A stretch of 64,000 nt of DNA from Moringa oleifera (GCA_021397835.1 JAJFZO010000566.1:9482001-9546000); one strand, 5' to 3'; positions 1-13,749 are shown, counted from the stretch's first letter. A program made the numbers and translations. Notes: generated from the letters alone by a model not told the origin.

Positions 1-1860
1 AAACGATGAGAGTTATAATAAAAGGGCAACTGAATATTATGTGGAGAAGGGTCTACCACTGTGCATGAAATTAATACACACCAAACAATGGTAATGGATG
101 CCGCTGGTTTGAAATTTAATTCATAACGTATAGAGGAATCCCCTAATCTAGACGCTCAATGTTTTTATGATATGTTGAATGCTGCTAATCAAGAATTATG
201 GGATGAGTGTCAAAATCATTCACAATTATCTGCTCTTGCTAGAATGATGAACATGAAGTCAAAACATTATATTTTGAAAAGATGCTATGATGATATTTGC
301 CAATTAATGAAAGAGGTGATACCTGTTAGTAATCTCATGACTGAGAATTTTTATAGTACAAAAAAAATGCATGCAAAGTATAGAGTTGTTGGTTGAAAAG
401 ATTCACTCTTGTAACAATGGGTGCATGATATATTGGGGTGAAGACAACGAACTAAGTTCTTATAAGTTACTAATCTTTACATTATGTAATTAATGTATGT
501 CATTGTACATGTTAATTATTTAATCATTGTTAATTATCATCATAGGTACTTACAAAAGTTGAAAAATAACATTGAGAATAAAGCAAAAGTGGAAGGCTCG
601 ATATGCAATGCATATTTAGTTAAAGAGGCATCATCGTTTTGCTCACACTACTTCAAGCCATATGTTAACACACGACATCGAAAATTGTCACGGAATGATG
701 CCGGTGATTATGAGCCGAAAGGGCATGAAAAAAATATCTTAATCTTTAAACATCATGGTCGATCATTTAGAAAGGAAACATCTAGGTACTTGACAGAGGA
801 AGAATATCAAGCCGCACATACATATGTTTTGTTGAATTGCGCTGAGGTTGAACCATTCACAGAGTACGTATTTGATAACTTAATCATAGCAATTGACGTA
901 GCCATTCGCACATTAAAAATGTTAATGATCATTATTTTTCATACTAACATTTTGTAGGATTTATATTTCTCATACATGAACATTATCCATGCATAACTGA
1001 TCGTGAGATCGACACTCATCTGGAGCTTCATTTTTCTAGTTAGTTTAATCCATACATGCGTCCTTCCAATCTAATTTCTTGTTTGGTTAAATCATTTTTG
1101 GTTAATGTAATTAAATGATTCATTTTCTAATACTTGTAGGTTCATGATCCACTAAACTTTGCTAACTATAATTCTATCAAAGATGTTGCAAAAGGTCCAT
1201 TAAGGTCAGTGAAATCATACCCAGGTTACTATGTCAATGGGTACAAATTTCACACTGAAAGACATGGTTCAGATAGAACTACAATGAATAGTAGAGTCTT
1301 TATTAAAGGGTCCAATTAAAACGCAAATGAAAGTGACTATTTCGATACATTGATGGAAGTGTTACAGTTAGAATATCTTGCATTACCAATCAAGAGAACT
1401 ATTTTATTCAAGTGTGAATGGTTTGATTCTACACCAAATATGGGAACAACAGTACATAAATCATATAATCTGGTGGATGTGAATCACACAAAGAGATTAA
1501 AAAGTATGAACCATTTGTGTTAGCTTTACAAGCAGCTCAAGTTTATTATGTTTCTTATCCAAGTTTGAAGCGCGATAAGCGTGATTGGTGGGCTGTTTGC
1601 AAAATAAAGGCTAGATCTGTCATTAAAGTTTCAGATTCTAATTTGACATGTAGATCAAGCCAAGATGCATCTTTTCAAGATGATGAGAGAGATGTCCATC
1701 AAATTGAGAATGATACAAACGATCATCTTATATCTTTGAATGATCCAAGTGGAACATTAATAGATATTGATGAACAAGAGAAAATATGTTAGATGAGCTA
1801 GATTTTGAATATTATTCTATAGAGGAAGAAGATGAAGAATAGGAAGATCTTGAACATGAT
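1..1860 (+). pseudogene. CACTA (En/Spm) TNP2 transposase remnant, element A, with DUF4218 and DUF4216 parts
   Basis: This is the decayed first gene of a CACTA transposon; TNP2-type transposases bind and cut the element ends. The open stretch 172-396 carries the TNP2 N-terminal region (QELWDECQNHSQLSALARMM, then KRCYDDICQLMKEVIP and NFYSTKK), and a cysteine stretch ending in MIYWGEDNEL follows in another frame near 400-450. The catalytic middle of the transposase is missing. At 556-890 the text resumes with a DUF4218-like part (RYLQKLKNNIENKAKVEGSI ... YVLLNCAEVEPF). At 1,141-1,800 there is a DUF4216-like part (NYNSIKDVAKGP ... ILFKCEWFDSTPNMGTTVHK), with stop codons inside. The 5' end lies outside the window. 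Domain names are from my knowledge of the families. The large internal deletion and the stops show it is dead. Confidence 0.85.
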
Positions 1861-2064
1861 GATTAGTTTGTTTTTTTTTAATTATTTAATGTACTATTTT
1901 AATTATATAATATATTATAAGAAATGTGTGTTGAACTAGTTATTCTTTATATTATCTTTTCATTATTATTTCAGGGGGTTTGAGTTCAATTTTTAGGGAA
2001 GATTTTCTCAAATTTTTTATTAATATATGAAACTAAATTTTATCAAGTCCATTAATATGATTAG

Positions 2065-3640
2065 ATGAAAGGCCAAGGGAGACGAAGTGACTTCGAAAGG
2101 AGAAATGACTCTGGAGGGAGAGGTGAGTATCTCGGAAAAAGAGATCCATGATTTGCATCTTCACTTCCACATATCTAGGATGAAAAGGAGGACACAGTTG
2201 ACCATCTCCGCATGTTTCAACCTCATCTAGTTTTGTTGCTACTAAAGATGTCTAGCTCAGGGAGTATGCAAAATTCAGGTAGACAGTCGATTTATGTAAA
2301 TAATAACACGTAAGTATTTATAATTATTATTTTTGATTTGTATCATTACCTTTATATATCAATTTTTTTAATATTTATTCATTATCTTACTTGACAAGAT
2401 TGAGCCTTCGTATCAATTCTCTGCGAAGAATTATAAAATTTTTCAAGAGAGAGTTAATCCATATGGGTACACATAGAAGATGGTTTCTCGAGAAACTAAA
2501 GAGTTTTATTATGAGGAATTCAAAGTATGTATAATTATTTAATAAAAAAAATTTATTCCATTTTGTCATACTTACTGACATTTATTTTTGCTGCAGAAAT
2601 ATTTTACATGGGACGAGGCTATGGATGGCATGGTGAAGGTCGCATGGGAGGTTCGAGCTGCAGATCGATATGTTGATTTGATGTATGCATGTCATCATAA
2701 GATGAGAAATAAGCCTCAATTTATCCCTGATACTGTATGGGAGCAATGACAAATATAATGGAATCGATTAAAGTACAAACATAAGTGTGAAACCATGTCT
2801 CGTAATCGATGAAGCGAAACAGGTGGACTCGGGTCAAGTCCCTCTTGATATAGTGCCGGCTCATGTTCACTACAGAACGATTGTCGACGCTTGGTATGTA
2901 TGATATTTAAATTTTTTTAAAGAAATATAAATGAAAATGTTATGATTATTTACTATGTATTTTTTCAGGCACGGAGTTGGGTCATGAGCCTACTACAATA
3001 GAACTTTTTAAACGGACTCACACTAAAAAATTTAATCCTGATGAGTTCATAGATGATTATTCTAAAAAAGTATATGTAAGTTTATTGTTTTTAGTATTTA
3101 ATGAGTAAATTTAATTTTATCTTTTTTTGTTTCACTATTTGGTTCAACTAATAAGTTAACAAAATGCTTTATTTATTGTAGGAACGATTTGAAGAGTTCG
3201 TTGCCACAGATTCTTAGCCACAGTAGAGATACGCCTGAGGTAGACTACAATAAGCTTTACTATAAGGCAGTAAGTGGTGAGAAAAAGCATCGAGTGTACG
3301 GGCTAAGGAGTTAAGCTCTATCATGGTATTCAGGTGACAGCTCTAACAGTGGACGCCCTATTGATGATGTAGCTATGCAAGATATATGCTCTTAGATGAA
3401 GGCTATAGAAGAACACATAGAGCTGGAGAGTAAGTCTATAAAGGAGCGTATGGAGGAGGAGTGTAGGACTTTAGAAGAGAGATTATAGGAGGAGTGTAAG
3501 ACTAGGGAGTATGATCGCATACGTTTCGAAATAGAATTGCAAGAGCACTTATAGAGAGAGGTTGATATGAATGAACGTATATGTAGAATGGAGGCTCTCC
3601 TTTTGGGAAGCGGATGCTCAGTACCTCTTAATAATTAGAT
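2065..3640 (+). pseudogene. Second CACTA gene (PF03004/Transposase_24-like, TNPA-type), element A
   Basis: Plant CACTA elements usually carry a second gene downstream of TNP2 with a PF03004 domain, thought to bind subterminal repeats. A plausible start at 2,065 opens a short charged Gly/Arg-rich exon. Candidate exons follow at about 2,400-2,525 (FSAKNYKIFQERVNPYG) and 2,597-2,750 (YFTWDEAMDGMVKVAWEVRA ... FIPDTVWEQ), then the typical motif PTTIELFKRTHTKKFNPDEF near 2,990-3,050. An acidic, coiled-coil-like tail spans about 3,370-3,640 (KAIEEHIELESKSIKERMEE). Exons are separated by AT-rich introns ending in AG. Several in-frame stops (for example near 3,215, 3,395 and 3,487) make it a pseudogene. 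It follows the TNP2 remnant in the same orientation, as expected within one element. Confidence 0.72.
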
Positions 3641-3769
3641 ATAATTTCTTGTTTGAATATTGTATTTTACGATAATATAATACATAATCTTATATTTATT
3701 ATGTTTTATGAATTTTAGTTTATTTTATTTTTGTTTAGTTATTTAAATTTATTTTTTTATAAAAAATTA

Positions 3770-4020
3770 ATTATATTAACGACAGATCTATTAGTCACTA
3801 ATCAGTTTGTATTGAAACCTCTGAGTTTAGCGATGGATTATAATTCAATCGCTATACTTAGTGACAAACATAAATCGATCATTAATAGAGTGATAAATTC
3901 TTGTGCGTCGCCAAATGAATTTGTCATTATACTTTACTCACAGAATTCTTTTTTGTCCCTAGTTTAGCAACAAATCCTTAATGGTCTCTAATCTGTCACT
4001 ACTTAAGGGCAGATACAAAA
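3770..4020. repeat. CACTA subterminal repeats, right side of element A
   Basis: Short copies of a motif like TTAGCGAYNGATT alternate in both orientations (for example ttagcgatgg, agtgacaaac, tagcaacaaatcc, tctgtcacta). This is the pattern of CACTA subterminal repeats, and it follows the second gene where the 3' end should be. No clean ...GTAGTG terminus is visible, so the exact end is uncertain. Confidence 0.55.
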
Positions 4021-4029
4021 TTACCGAAC

Positions 4030-6960
4030 ATAAACAAAAGATAGAAGAAAAGGGCCATACATCCATACCAAAACATAAGGCAAACAGGCAAGTGGGTCAC
4101 CCTGCCAGAGTCCCTTCGGGCTCTTGATGCCAGTATGATTCTAAGTGAATGCAATCTGGTTAAAGATGTATTGATAGGGGCATTTAACGTGAAAGTAAGG
4201 TTTTATGGGAAACAACAGTTTTATTTAAAGAAATAGTACTATAAAAATTGGCTCTAAAATGAACCTTAAAATATTTCATTAGTATTTTAACTTTATTTTT
4301 TTTGGTTCTTTTTTGTAGGCTGTAGATTTTACAGTGGAATAGAATCCAAAAACTGTTTTCAAGCCAAGGTTAATTGTTGTCATCTTAGTGGTGAGAATAC
4401 ATTCCAAAGGCAGTGTAAGTAGATGCTTAACCATATTGCTAACACATGACTAAAACGTTTTAGAGTAATGCAAATATATGACATGCACATATATGGATTG
4501 ACGTAGCTAGAGCACAAATTAAGATGTTCATATTGGAAATAAAACAAGTAATATAATATATTTTTGTTTTATGCATTACATTTTGTTAAAAGTTATAGGA
4601 ACCCAGATGCACCATGTTAGGATTTGAGGCTATGGTATATTATTGCGACATTCCAAGTGATCATCTCTATTAGATTTTTTTTGGAATTAATAAAAACGTT
4701 GATTCCACTATTTGTTATTATTTTATATGCTAATAGGAATAACAAGGAAGAAAATTAATCTGAACTTGATTGTAGTTACAATGTGATTGTGCATTCTGCA
4801 TTCAATACTTAACATTAGTGTTTTAGGAGTGAACATTACCACTTTAGTGGTGGAAAGATGTACCTTAGTATGGGTGTTAGATTTGTGAGATCGAATTCTG
4901 ATGTAAACTTGATTTCTTTGAGAAAAGGTTTGGATGGTAAGATTTTTTATTTGGGTGAGTTCAAAGGTATTTATATATATATTTTTTTGATTTCATATGA
5001 AAGGAATGTTATATATTTTGTTATGTAGCATTACCACTTATATGGTGACCATTATTTAATTTTTACTAGTATATGTTAAAATGTTCAATAATTGCACAAC
5101 CATGAATCTGATTTCACATGTATGAAAAGTGGTTCCATGTATTTACAAATGAATTCTCTCATATATAATATCTAAATATATAGTAAATAAAATTGTAATA
5201 TTTTCATATAACTCATTCAAAGAACTAATTATAATTTATTTATAATATTTTTTTATTACACTATATATCAGTCTTAACAAATAAAATGATATTTGATCAT
5301 GTAGGTATGTTCATTATCATATTAAAGTTAATATAATTAATTAATTATAAAGTAATTGTTTTTAAGTATTTAATTTATTTTAAAATAAGATAAATAACTA
5401 GAAAATTAAGTTTTTAATAACCTTTTTTACTAGATTTCATTGTCAACTCCTTCTTTTTTTGAAAATAAATTTAAATAACATTAATTTGTTAGATAACTTA
5501 ATTAAAAATTATTTTTTAAAATATTTAATTAATATTTGCAAAAAATCTCAATCCTATGAAAAAAATCAAGCTCTTTTTTTTCAATTAATTAAACAGGGGA
5601 AACACGGTTGAAATTAAAAACAAAATCACAATTATTTATTATAAACATTGATTAGTTTTGCTATTAATCTATTAATTAATTGCAAATATTCAAAAATGAA
5701 GATACTTTATTCCGTAAAATTTGTTCAAGACATATATTATGAGAATTTTATTGCCAACATATTATTTATTTTAATTTTAATTAAAATAAAATATTTAATA
5801 ATGTAAAATAAGTTTATTTAATTAATTAATTTTAAAACATTTTATTACAAATATATTAATTTGGCAATATAATATAAATCATATAATATAAATTTTTAAT
5901 CATTTTTTAATGGTTAATAAAATGAAAACAAATTGTTGAAATTACAAAAACTAGTCATCGTTATTTATTATAAATAATCACTAATTTTACTATTATTTCA
6001 TTAGGTAAATATGTATTTATAAAATTAAATATATTTTATTCTATAAAGTTTGTATATGATAAAAAAATATAAGAATTTCATTGCTTAGATCTTAATTGGT
6101 TTCTCTTTTTCAGTTCGGGCCACGTGACAAAACTCTTCATTACATCATAAAACAAGAGAAATCTATCTCAAAATACCACTTCATTGCTTGCGTAACTGGT
6201 AGTAAGATGTTACTAACTTTTTTATTTATTTATTAAAGTATGTTAATGTTATTTTATTAATTATGAATAATTTATAATTAATTTTACTTTTTAATTACGA
6301 CAAATAACATTAGTTATATAAAAATGGGATATTAATTGATGAACCTATAGTTAATAGCTAGAGTTTATTATATTAGTTACAACTTTCAAGTATATTAACT
6401 AAATTGAAATGAATAATGTTTGACTTTTAGTTTATATTTTCACATGTATTTAATGTCACTTGATTTTCATGATGTAATTAATTAACATAAATATTTGTTT
6501 ATTTAGATAATGCAATACTTATGTAGTTTATAATATCTCTAATGTAGGAGAAAATAATTACTTTAGAAAAGTTAACTTTTGACTAGTCAATTTATCAAAA
6601 TTGATATAGTTATTCAGAAAATGGTTATTTCAATTATGCATGCAAGTTTTTCTTGCATTACCTTTTATAATCCACTTTAAGTGTCTTTTCAGAAACCTAT
6701 GCAAGTGTTAACTTTATCTAACTACCTTTTAAATAGTGCTCGATCAGATTGTTCATGAAAAGGTGTCTATTTCAGGTGCTGTTAAAATTTTTATGAACTA
6801 ATTGCTCCCTTGAACTTGTTCTAGTGAGAAGCCAATTTGATAATGAGAGAGAAGCCATACATGTTCATCTTATCAATATCATCAGCTTAAAAAAAAATAA
6901 AAACTAATGTTTTACTTATATCAATAGTTTATTAAGAATAGGATGATTTGGTTTTTTTTA
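4030..6960. other. AT-rich intergenic or old repeat DNA without recognisable genes
   Basis: About 2.9 kb between the two CACTA elements. No ORF with family resemblance, no RNA gene and no terminal repeat was recognised. The 5' terminus of element B should lie here or just upstream of 6,977, but no start matching the reverse complement of its 3' end (CACTATTACACATAAG) was seen. That end may be lost. Confidence 0.5.
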
Positions 6961-6976
6961 TCTGACCTTTTTTTAG

Positions 6977-9900
6977 ATGAAAATTCTTGAGCATCGTCAC
7001 TGGATGTATAATAGAAGAACTTTGACGAATGATTTATCACCAGAATTTATGGTGGGTGTTAAAGAATTTATATTAGCTGCATGTCAGCTGCTTGTGTACC
7101 AAGCAGATCGGTTGATCAGGTGTCCTTGTGCGAAATGCAAGCTTTTACGAGCTAGATACAGTAAGACTACATCTATATAGAAAAAGTTTTCAACCTGACT
7201 ATTACTATTGGCATAACCATGGTGAGGCTCCTACTCCATTCGTTCCAAGTCATTATGAACCTACTTCAGTCCATGAGGATATCAACAGTTATGAAAAGAT
7301 GGTCATGGATGTTATGGGGCCATCTTTTATTTTGAATGTCAAGCCAGAATTACTGAATTCATAGTCATCAAAATTCCATGATATGTTAAATGCTGCCCAG
7401 TCGCCCTTGTGAGATGGATGTCAGAGCCACTAAGTCTTATCAGTTTTTGTGAGATTAATGAGTATCAAGTCTGATTATAATGTAACTGTGGTGTGCATCG
7501 ATGAATTAATCACCCTATTTAAAGAAGTATTACCGACGAGTAATAAGATGCCTGATAATTTCTATCAAACTAAAAAATTGATCTCTCAGCTTGGAAGTGG
7601 TTACAAGAAAATTGATTGTTGTCTTGCTAGTTGCATGTTATATTATGGTGACAGTGCTGCAGAGAAAGAATGTAGATTTTGTGGTCAAGGTCGTTTTTGA
7701 AATCGATGAAGAGTAAATAATCAAAGTAAGAATGTACTGAAGAAACAGATGTGGTATTTACCAATAGTTCCACTGTTGCAAAGATTGTTTGCTTCAAATG
7801 CTACTGCAGAGCATATGAGATGGCATCATGAGAATAAACGGGAAGATGGAATATTAGCACACCCCTCGGTGAGAAAGCTTAGATGTATTTTGATTTGACT
7901 CACCTGAAGTTCACATCAAAACCAAGAAATATGCGATTAGGGTTATGTTCTGATGGCTTCAGTCCTTTTAATATGACCTCCAACATATATTCATGTTGGC
8001 CCATCATTCTAACCCCATATAATCTTCCACCAGGGATGTTCATGAAAAGAGAATATGTATTTTTAACAGCAATCATTCCTGGTTTGAACAATCTGAATGC
8101 CCTAATAGATGTGTTTTTGCAGCCCTTAATTGAAGATTTGAAACTATTGTGGGATTATGGTGTGGAAACTTATGATATCTCATAGAAGCAAAACTTTTGT
8201 ATGGAACCTGCATTATTATGGACTATAAATGACTTCTCTGCATACGGTATGTTATCAGGTTGACAAACTGCAGGTCGATTAGGTCGTCTAGTTGTATTGG
8301 ATCATTGAAAGCTTTTTACTTGAAACATAGTTGAAAATATGTTATTTTGATTGTCATCAACAATTCCTCCTAATGGACTACCATTTATACGAAATAGAAA
8401 GAATTTTATCAAGGATTGAACTGAACAGGGTGAACCACCAAGGAGACTCTCTAATGCAGAACTATATCATGTAACTATGCAATTTCCTAAAATAATTGAC
8501 ATGAGAGGCTAGCATTGAACACATGGCTATGAAAAGTTACACAATTTCACTAAATGCAGCATCTTTTGGGATTTACCATATTGGCATGATTTATTGAACC
8601 CTTATAATATAGATGTCATGCATACCGAAGGCAATGTTTTCAAGAATGTTTTTCATACTGTGATGGACGTTAATGGAAAAACTAAGGACAATGTCAAGGC
8701 AAGGTTAGATCTACTTTTATATTGTCATCAAAATGACTTGCACCTTGAAGATAAAGGTAATGGAAGCTTCATGAAATCGAAAGGTTAGTATACAATAGAT
8801 ATGGACCAGAAAAGAATTATATGTGAGTGGATAAAAGAGTTGAAACTTCCTGATGGATATGCATCTAACTTGGGCAGATGTGTTGACATTCAAACATGTA
8901 CATTGCAACATATGAAAAGCCATGATTGTCAAGTGGTGATGGAGAGATTATTGTCAATTGCATTCAGTTGCCTACCTACGCCTATTTGGGAAGCTACCAC
9001 TGAATTGAGTCTATTCTTTTGAGATTTATGTTGTCAACAATTAGAGGGAATAAGTTAGATGTGATGAACAATAATATTTTCGTAATTTTGTGTAAGTTGG
9101 AAAAGATATTTCCTCTTGTATTTTTTGATGTCATAGAACACTTGCCTGTGCACTTAGTGTATGAAGCGCCAGTTAGAAGACCAGTACAATACAGATGGAT
9201 GTATCCATTTTAGAGGTGTGAATTGCTTTATTGAAATTTTATTTACATTTAAATGGATTGAGCTTATGTCATTATCCCAATGCATGTGAAAATGTTATTT
9301 TGTAGATTTTTACACAATCTAATAAAGAAGGTTAAGAATAAAGCTCATATGAAAGGTTCTATCTGTGAAGTTTACATATTGGAGGGGACATCATCTTTTT
9401 ATTCTCACTACTTTGAGGCACATGTCAAAGCTAGAAATCGAAGAATGCCATGAAATGATGATGGTGGAGAGTCATTTGAGCATCTTTAACTATCTATCTT
9501 CAATTATCCTGGTTGAGGTGAGAGGTTATGTAAGGCTCGTTATCTTACATAAGAGGAAGCATTTAAGATAAGTAAATACGTGCTTATGAATTGTCCTAAA
9601 GCTGAACTCTTTATGGAGTAAGCTCTGTTGTGTATATTGGGAACGTTTTACATCAATTGTATTGGATATAATTTGACATGTATGCTATTTATCCTTGCAA
9701 AATATTCATTCAGACATTAACCACGTCCTTATCGAATCTACGTGAAGTCGATATAACAAAATGTATACAATCAGACTTTGTTGATTGGTTCAAGGAATAC
9801 GTAAGTAATTACATGGTAATTCTCATTGCAATTATGAAATAATGTACCTTTTAATAGCGTTTATGTTGACAAAGTTTTGTTTCCATCGATATGCTATTAG

Positions 9901-10630
9901 GTGCACAATCCTATCAATGGGGTGAATGATACATTTTTGCATGATGTAGCATGGGGACTTATAAATAAGTTCAACACTTATCCAGTTCACTATGTCAATG
10001 GTTACTATTTTCATATTTTCACTTAGGCTAATAATCGAAGTTCAAACAACTCTAGAGTAGCTTTGATAAGTACAGATTATATGTGCCATGGAATCATTGA
10101 AGAAATTGTAGATATCGAGTATTCTAGTATACGTGTGAAACAACTGACATTATTCAATTATAAATGGTTTGAGCCTTCTTACATGGGTTCAAGGATCTGC
10201 CCTACGTATGGACCATTGATATTAAAACCAATAAGATATATAAAGGAAAGGATACATTTATTTTTTCATATCAAGTAAAACAAGTATATTTTACACCATA
10301 TCCTAGTACCACTCCACAAAAAAGAGACTGGAGTGTGGTCATCAAAACTAAAGCAAGAAATCGAATTGAATCTCCGGATGATCCATTCTAAGATGATATG
10401 ATGCAATAGTTACATCCTGTCTCCTCTGATGATCAGATTGTAAATAATTTGAGAGATATCAATGATTAAGGTCAAGAGATTTAAGTTGAGGAAGATTCAG
10501 TTCAATTGGTAGATGAAGAAGAAGTATCATTTAACAGTGAGGAGTTTACTAGTGAAGACAAAACTTCTGTGAATGACATTATTGATAGTAACTCATTATA
10601 AAGGCCTGTGATTGAATACGTTACAAATTA
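6977..10630 (+). pseudogene. CACTA TNP2 transposase gene, element B (near full length, decayed)
   Basis: The domain order matches plant CACTA transposases. 6,977-7,290 has the transposase-associated domain (PF13963-like: HRHWMYNRR, then a cysteine cluster RCPCAKCKL, a frameshift, then LHLYRKSFQPDYYYWHNHGE). 7,449-9,215 has the TNP2 body, including FDLTHLKFTSKPRNMRLGLC and DGFSPFNM near 7,885-7,970 and the tract LLNPYNIDVMHTEGNVFKNV near 8,594. 9,019-9,620 is DUF4218-like (IFPLVFFDVIEHLPVHLVYE; KVKNKAHMKGSICEVYILEG). 9,930-10,600 is DUF4216-like (YPVHYVNGYYF; LFNYKWFEPS). The reading frame changes repeatedly and many stops interrupt it, so no transposase can be made. Compared with element A, the catalytic middle is kept. 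Family names are from knowledge; function is inferred from them. Confidence 0.88.
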
Positions 10631-10686
10631 GATTTACGCCCATTTTTTAATTTTCTCACTAAATATACTTTGTTCATTACTCACAG

Positions 10687-11850
10687 ATGTTAGAGAAAGA
10701 AGGACGTGGTGCTCGTAGTGTTAGAGGTAAGGCTAGATGGTCCTACACATTGGACATATCTTCTACAGCTTAAGTGTCACAACCTTTTGCTCAGACATGA
10801 TCACTTTCAGTTAATGCACCATCATTTCCAGCTCATAGAATGTCTTCCTCGGTTGATGCTCCATCAGCTCCAGTTCATACACCATCACCTACATGTCATA
10901 CACCATCATCTCGACCATCATCATTTGACCATACGCCATCACCTGGAGATGCTACAGTTCACACACCATCGACTGAGTCGGCATGGGCAGCAGGAGACAG
11001 TAGGCTATATATTCAGCCAGTGGGAAAAAAGTATGATAACTTATCTTTTTTGTTATGCTGCACTTATCTTAGAATTACATATTGTGTTCTAATTCTTATA
11101 TGGTACGTTTTATATTTTAAATTATTTTTTACAGGTTATTACCTACATCTAAGACAGTTGCCATTATTTTTGGAATCATCAAGTCAAAATTTAATCAGCC
11201 ATGGACTGGATGGCATGAAGTTCTGATTGACGTTCAAGATTTATGGTGGGTCAAATTTCAGGTGATATTATAACATGTTGTTCAATTTAAAAAATTAATT
11301 TTCTTATAGTTATAGTTAGTTTACATGTTTAACTAACTAATTTGAGGTTAACATTGTTATAAAAAAAATATGAAGATGGGATCCACTTATGGATGGTGTA
11401 GTTAGACGAATATGGAGGTGTAAATCTGCAGAGGTCCTCTGATCGAGTCTTGCATCGATCTTAACTAAGAAGTCAAAGGGAATGTGGATGCAGCCATCCG
11501 TTCGAGAAGCACTATTTGCTAAGTGGACGACGGACCCGGCCTTTCAAGTTGCATCACATAGGAATAAAAACAATCGATCTCTTAGTGAAGCCATTGTGCA
11601 TCAAGGAGGTTCTATTTTCATTTATGAGCATATAAGATAAATGATAATTTTTTAATTTAATTAATTATTTTCATGTCATTATCATATATTTAGTTACATT
11701 TGATAGATTTTTATTTTCCATTTGTTAACTGTTAGGCTAGGGAGCTTGGGAGGAATCCTAGCATGCTAGAACTGTTTCAAAAGTTAAATCATAATGAGGA
11801 AACTGGTACGTGGGCCACAGAAAGAGCTGCACGAATTTATGTGAGTACTT
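10687..11850 (+). pseudogene. Second CACTA gene of element B: Ser/Pro-rich linker plus PF03004 (Transposase_24) domain
   Basis: A short basic start (MLEKEGRGARSVRGKA, from about 10,687) leads into a Ser/Thr/Pro/His-rich linker at 10,840-10,985 (for example HTPSPTCHTPSSRPSSFDHT). RLYIQPVGKK and FNQPWTGWHEVLIDVQDLWW follow across an intron. The diagnostic PF03004-like core is at 11,480-11,845: MWMQPSVREALFAKWTTDPA, then SHRNKNNRS, then ARELGRNPSMLELFQKLNHN, ending in TWATERAARIY. This family is the usual partner of TNP2 in plant CACTA elements. A stop and frame changes separate the blocks. The His-rich reading of 10,706-11,092 is a shadow frame of the same linker. Confidence 0.8.
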
Positions 11851-12544
11851 AAAGTAGAATATATTTGTCTTTAGTTAATTATGTGTTGAATGGAATAAAT
11901 TGATTAATGGTTTTTTTTTTCTATTGAGGTACATGGGTTGGTTATCAAAATAACAATTTTTGGTTTTAGCTTCTTGTATGGAGGTTGCATGTCTTCACGT
12001 TGTGTTTAAATTATTTGACAAAAAACTACCTTATATTGATCTAGTTGAGGCATTTTTTGTTACTTTATAAATGAGTGCTTATATTTTTCTACTTTTTGTT
12101 GTCATTGGGATACACTTTCTCTATTGCATTTTCTTGTCAGTTTGATTCTTGCATTTTTTAGAAGCATACCTTAAGAGTGTAACACCACTCCATTATTTTT
12201 GCTGGAAGCAAGCATCACATTTATAGATCATCTTCTTATTAAATTGGGCCAAATTAATTTCTTATTGTAGATTGCACTATATTTTATGCATATATTATGA
12301 CCTTACTATTAGTTGTATGTTGTGGTATTAAATATGATACGTGCTACTAGTTCATTAGATATAACAACCATATATGCCGAGTATTTGAGTTAAATTTTCT
12401 TTTACTTTTTTTTTAAATTTTTTTATTTGGATTCCTTTACTTTTTGTTAATAATTTTCTTTCATTTTTATTGATTTATTATTATTTGGTTACATCATATT
12501 TATGTTTTTTTTACTCATTTTATTATTTGAATAAACTTTATATA

Positions 12545-13360
12545 GATTTAGTTGTACTTAGCTTAAAGAAGTATTTTGTATTTGCTGATCACCTTGCCAA
12601 TAGAATGATAGATCCATATAGCAGAGGGATAGTGATATTTTCGGATAACTTGAGGTAAGTCTTAATACTATTTGAAATTATTAATAGTTTAATTTGTTCA
12701 CAATGTTTTTTACATTTATTTTTGATAACGTAGACATTATTGGATGTTGATGGTTGTCGAGCCTCGTACTTTTGTGTACAACATTTTTGATCCTTTGAAC
12801 TATGTTTCTCATAAAGAAGTAGATCAACTTATGTCTATAGAAGTGAAAATATTTTAATTTATATTAATATGTATTATTTTTTTACTCTTAAAATTATTGA
12901 TAATTTTCTATTGGTAGTTATTTTAAATTGTTCCAAGCTATCAACGAATCAAGTAATAAATGCATTCCTATGAGTATTTCTGCTAAGTTATGTATATTTA
13001 AACCAATATATGATGTTAGTTTTATTTAGTTTACAAAATATAATAATTAAAATTTTTTAATGTAGTGTCCACATCAACCTTCAAATACTGAGTATGAATA
13101 TTATGTTATGAAATTTTTAAGGGATATCATTGACAAACATGACAAAAATATCTCATATACGAAAAAATAGTAAGTTTTTAAGCATTTGTTTATGTAATTA
13201 CTTTGATAATTGATGTGCTTACCAAAAGTTTCAATTAGATTAACTATTTTTTTTTTAATAAATGTAGTTAGTGAATATAGATACTTACACTCAGTCAGAT
13301 GCTAATGAAGTTAGAAAGGAGGTTGAACAGTTTCTTTGGAGTGCCATATTAAAAAGTTGA
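12545..13360 (+). pseudogene. C48/Ulp1-like cysteine protease domain carried by CACTA element B (catalytic Cys lost)
   Basis: Ulp1/SENP-type proteases cleave SUMO-like proteins with a His-Asp-Cys triad, and plant transposons (MULEs and some CACTAs) are known to carry such domains. Exon-like blocks here are 12,545-12,655 (LKKYFVFADHLANRMIDPYS), 12,734-12,850 (HYWMLMVVEPRTFVYNIFDP, supplying His and Asp), 13,066-13,168 (CPHQPSNTEYEYYVMKFLRD) and 13,270-13,357 (TYTQSDANEVRKEVEQF). Introns end in AG before the blocks. The catalytic position, normally Glu-Cys-Gly-Tyr-Tyr, reads Glu-Tyr-Glu-Tyr-Tyr at 13,090-13,104. This fits two G-to-A changes (TGT to TAT, GGA to GAA). The Gln of the oxyanion hole remains at 13,075. 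It lies downstream of the PF03004 domain, perhaps as the C-terminal part of the same gene. Family assignment is by motif only. Confidence 0.68.
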
Positions 13361-13749
13361 ACTTTGAAGATTTTTGTGGACATGAACGTTATTGAATTTA
13401 CGTAGTTAAATATTTAGGATTGTGTATAATAATAAGTATTGTACATATAGAGTTCAGTTATGACATCAAATTTTTTTTTCTTCATCTTTCATTACTTTTT
13501 GGATTAGATTATGTTGAAGCATTTTCAAACATGAAAGAAGTAATGATAGTTTGAGAGAGAATGGTATTGAAGAGTATTGAAAGAAAAGATTGTTTTATTA
13601 AAATGTTAGTGTTGAATTGTGTTAACGTATACAAGATAAAGATATGTGGTTGATGTGGAAGAGATGAAGAATTTTATATATGCAGGTTTTGGATATTTTG
13701 TATGTAAGAATTTTGTACATATCAAAATTATTAAAAAAAAATTCTTTTG

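Noticed and set aside
10706..11092. His-rich ORF of 128 codons
   Set aside because: Shadow frame of the Ser/Pro/His-rich linker of the second CACTA gene, which continues into recognisable PF03004 sequence in the other frame.
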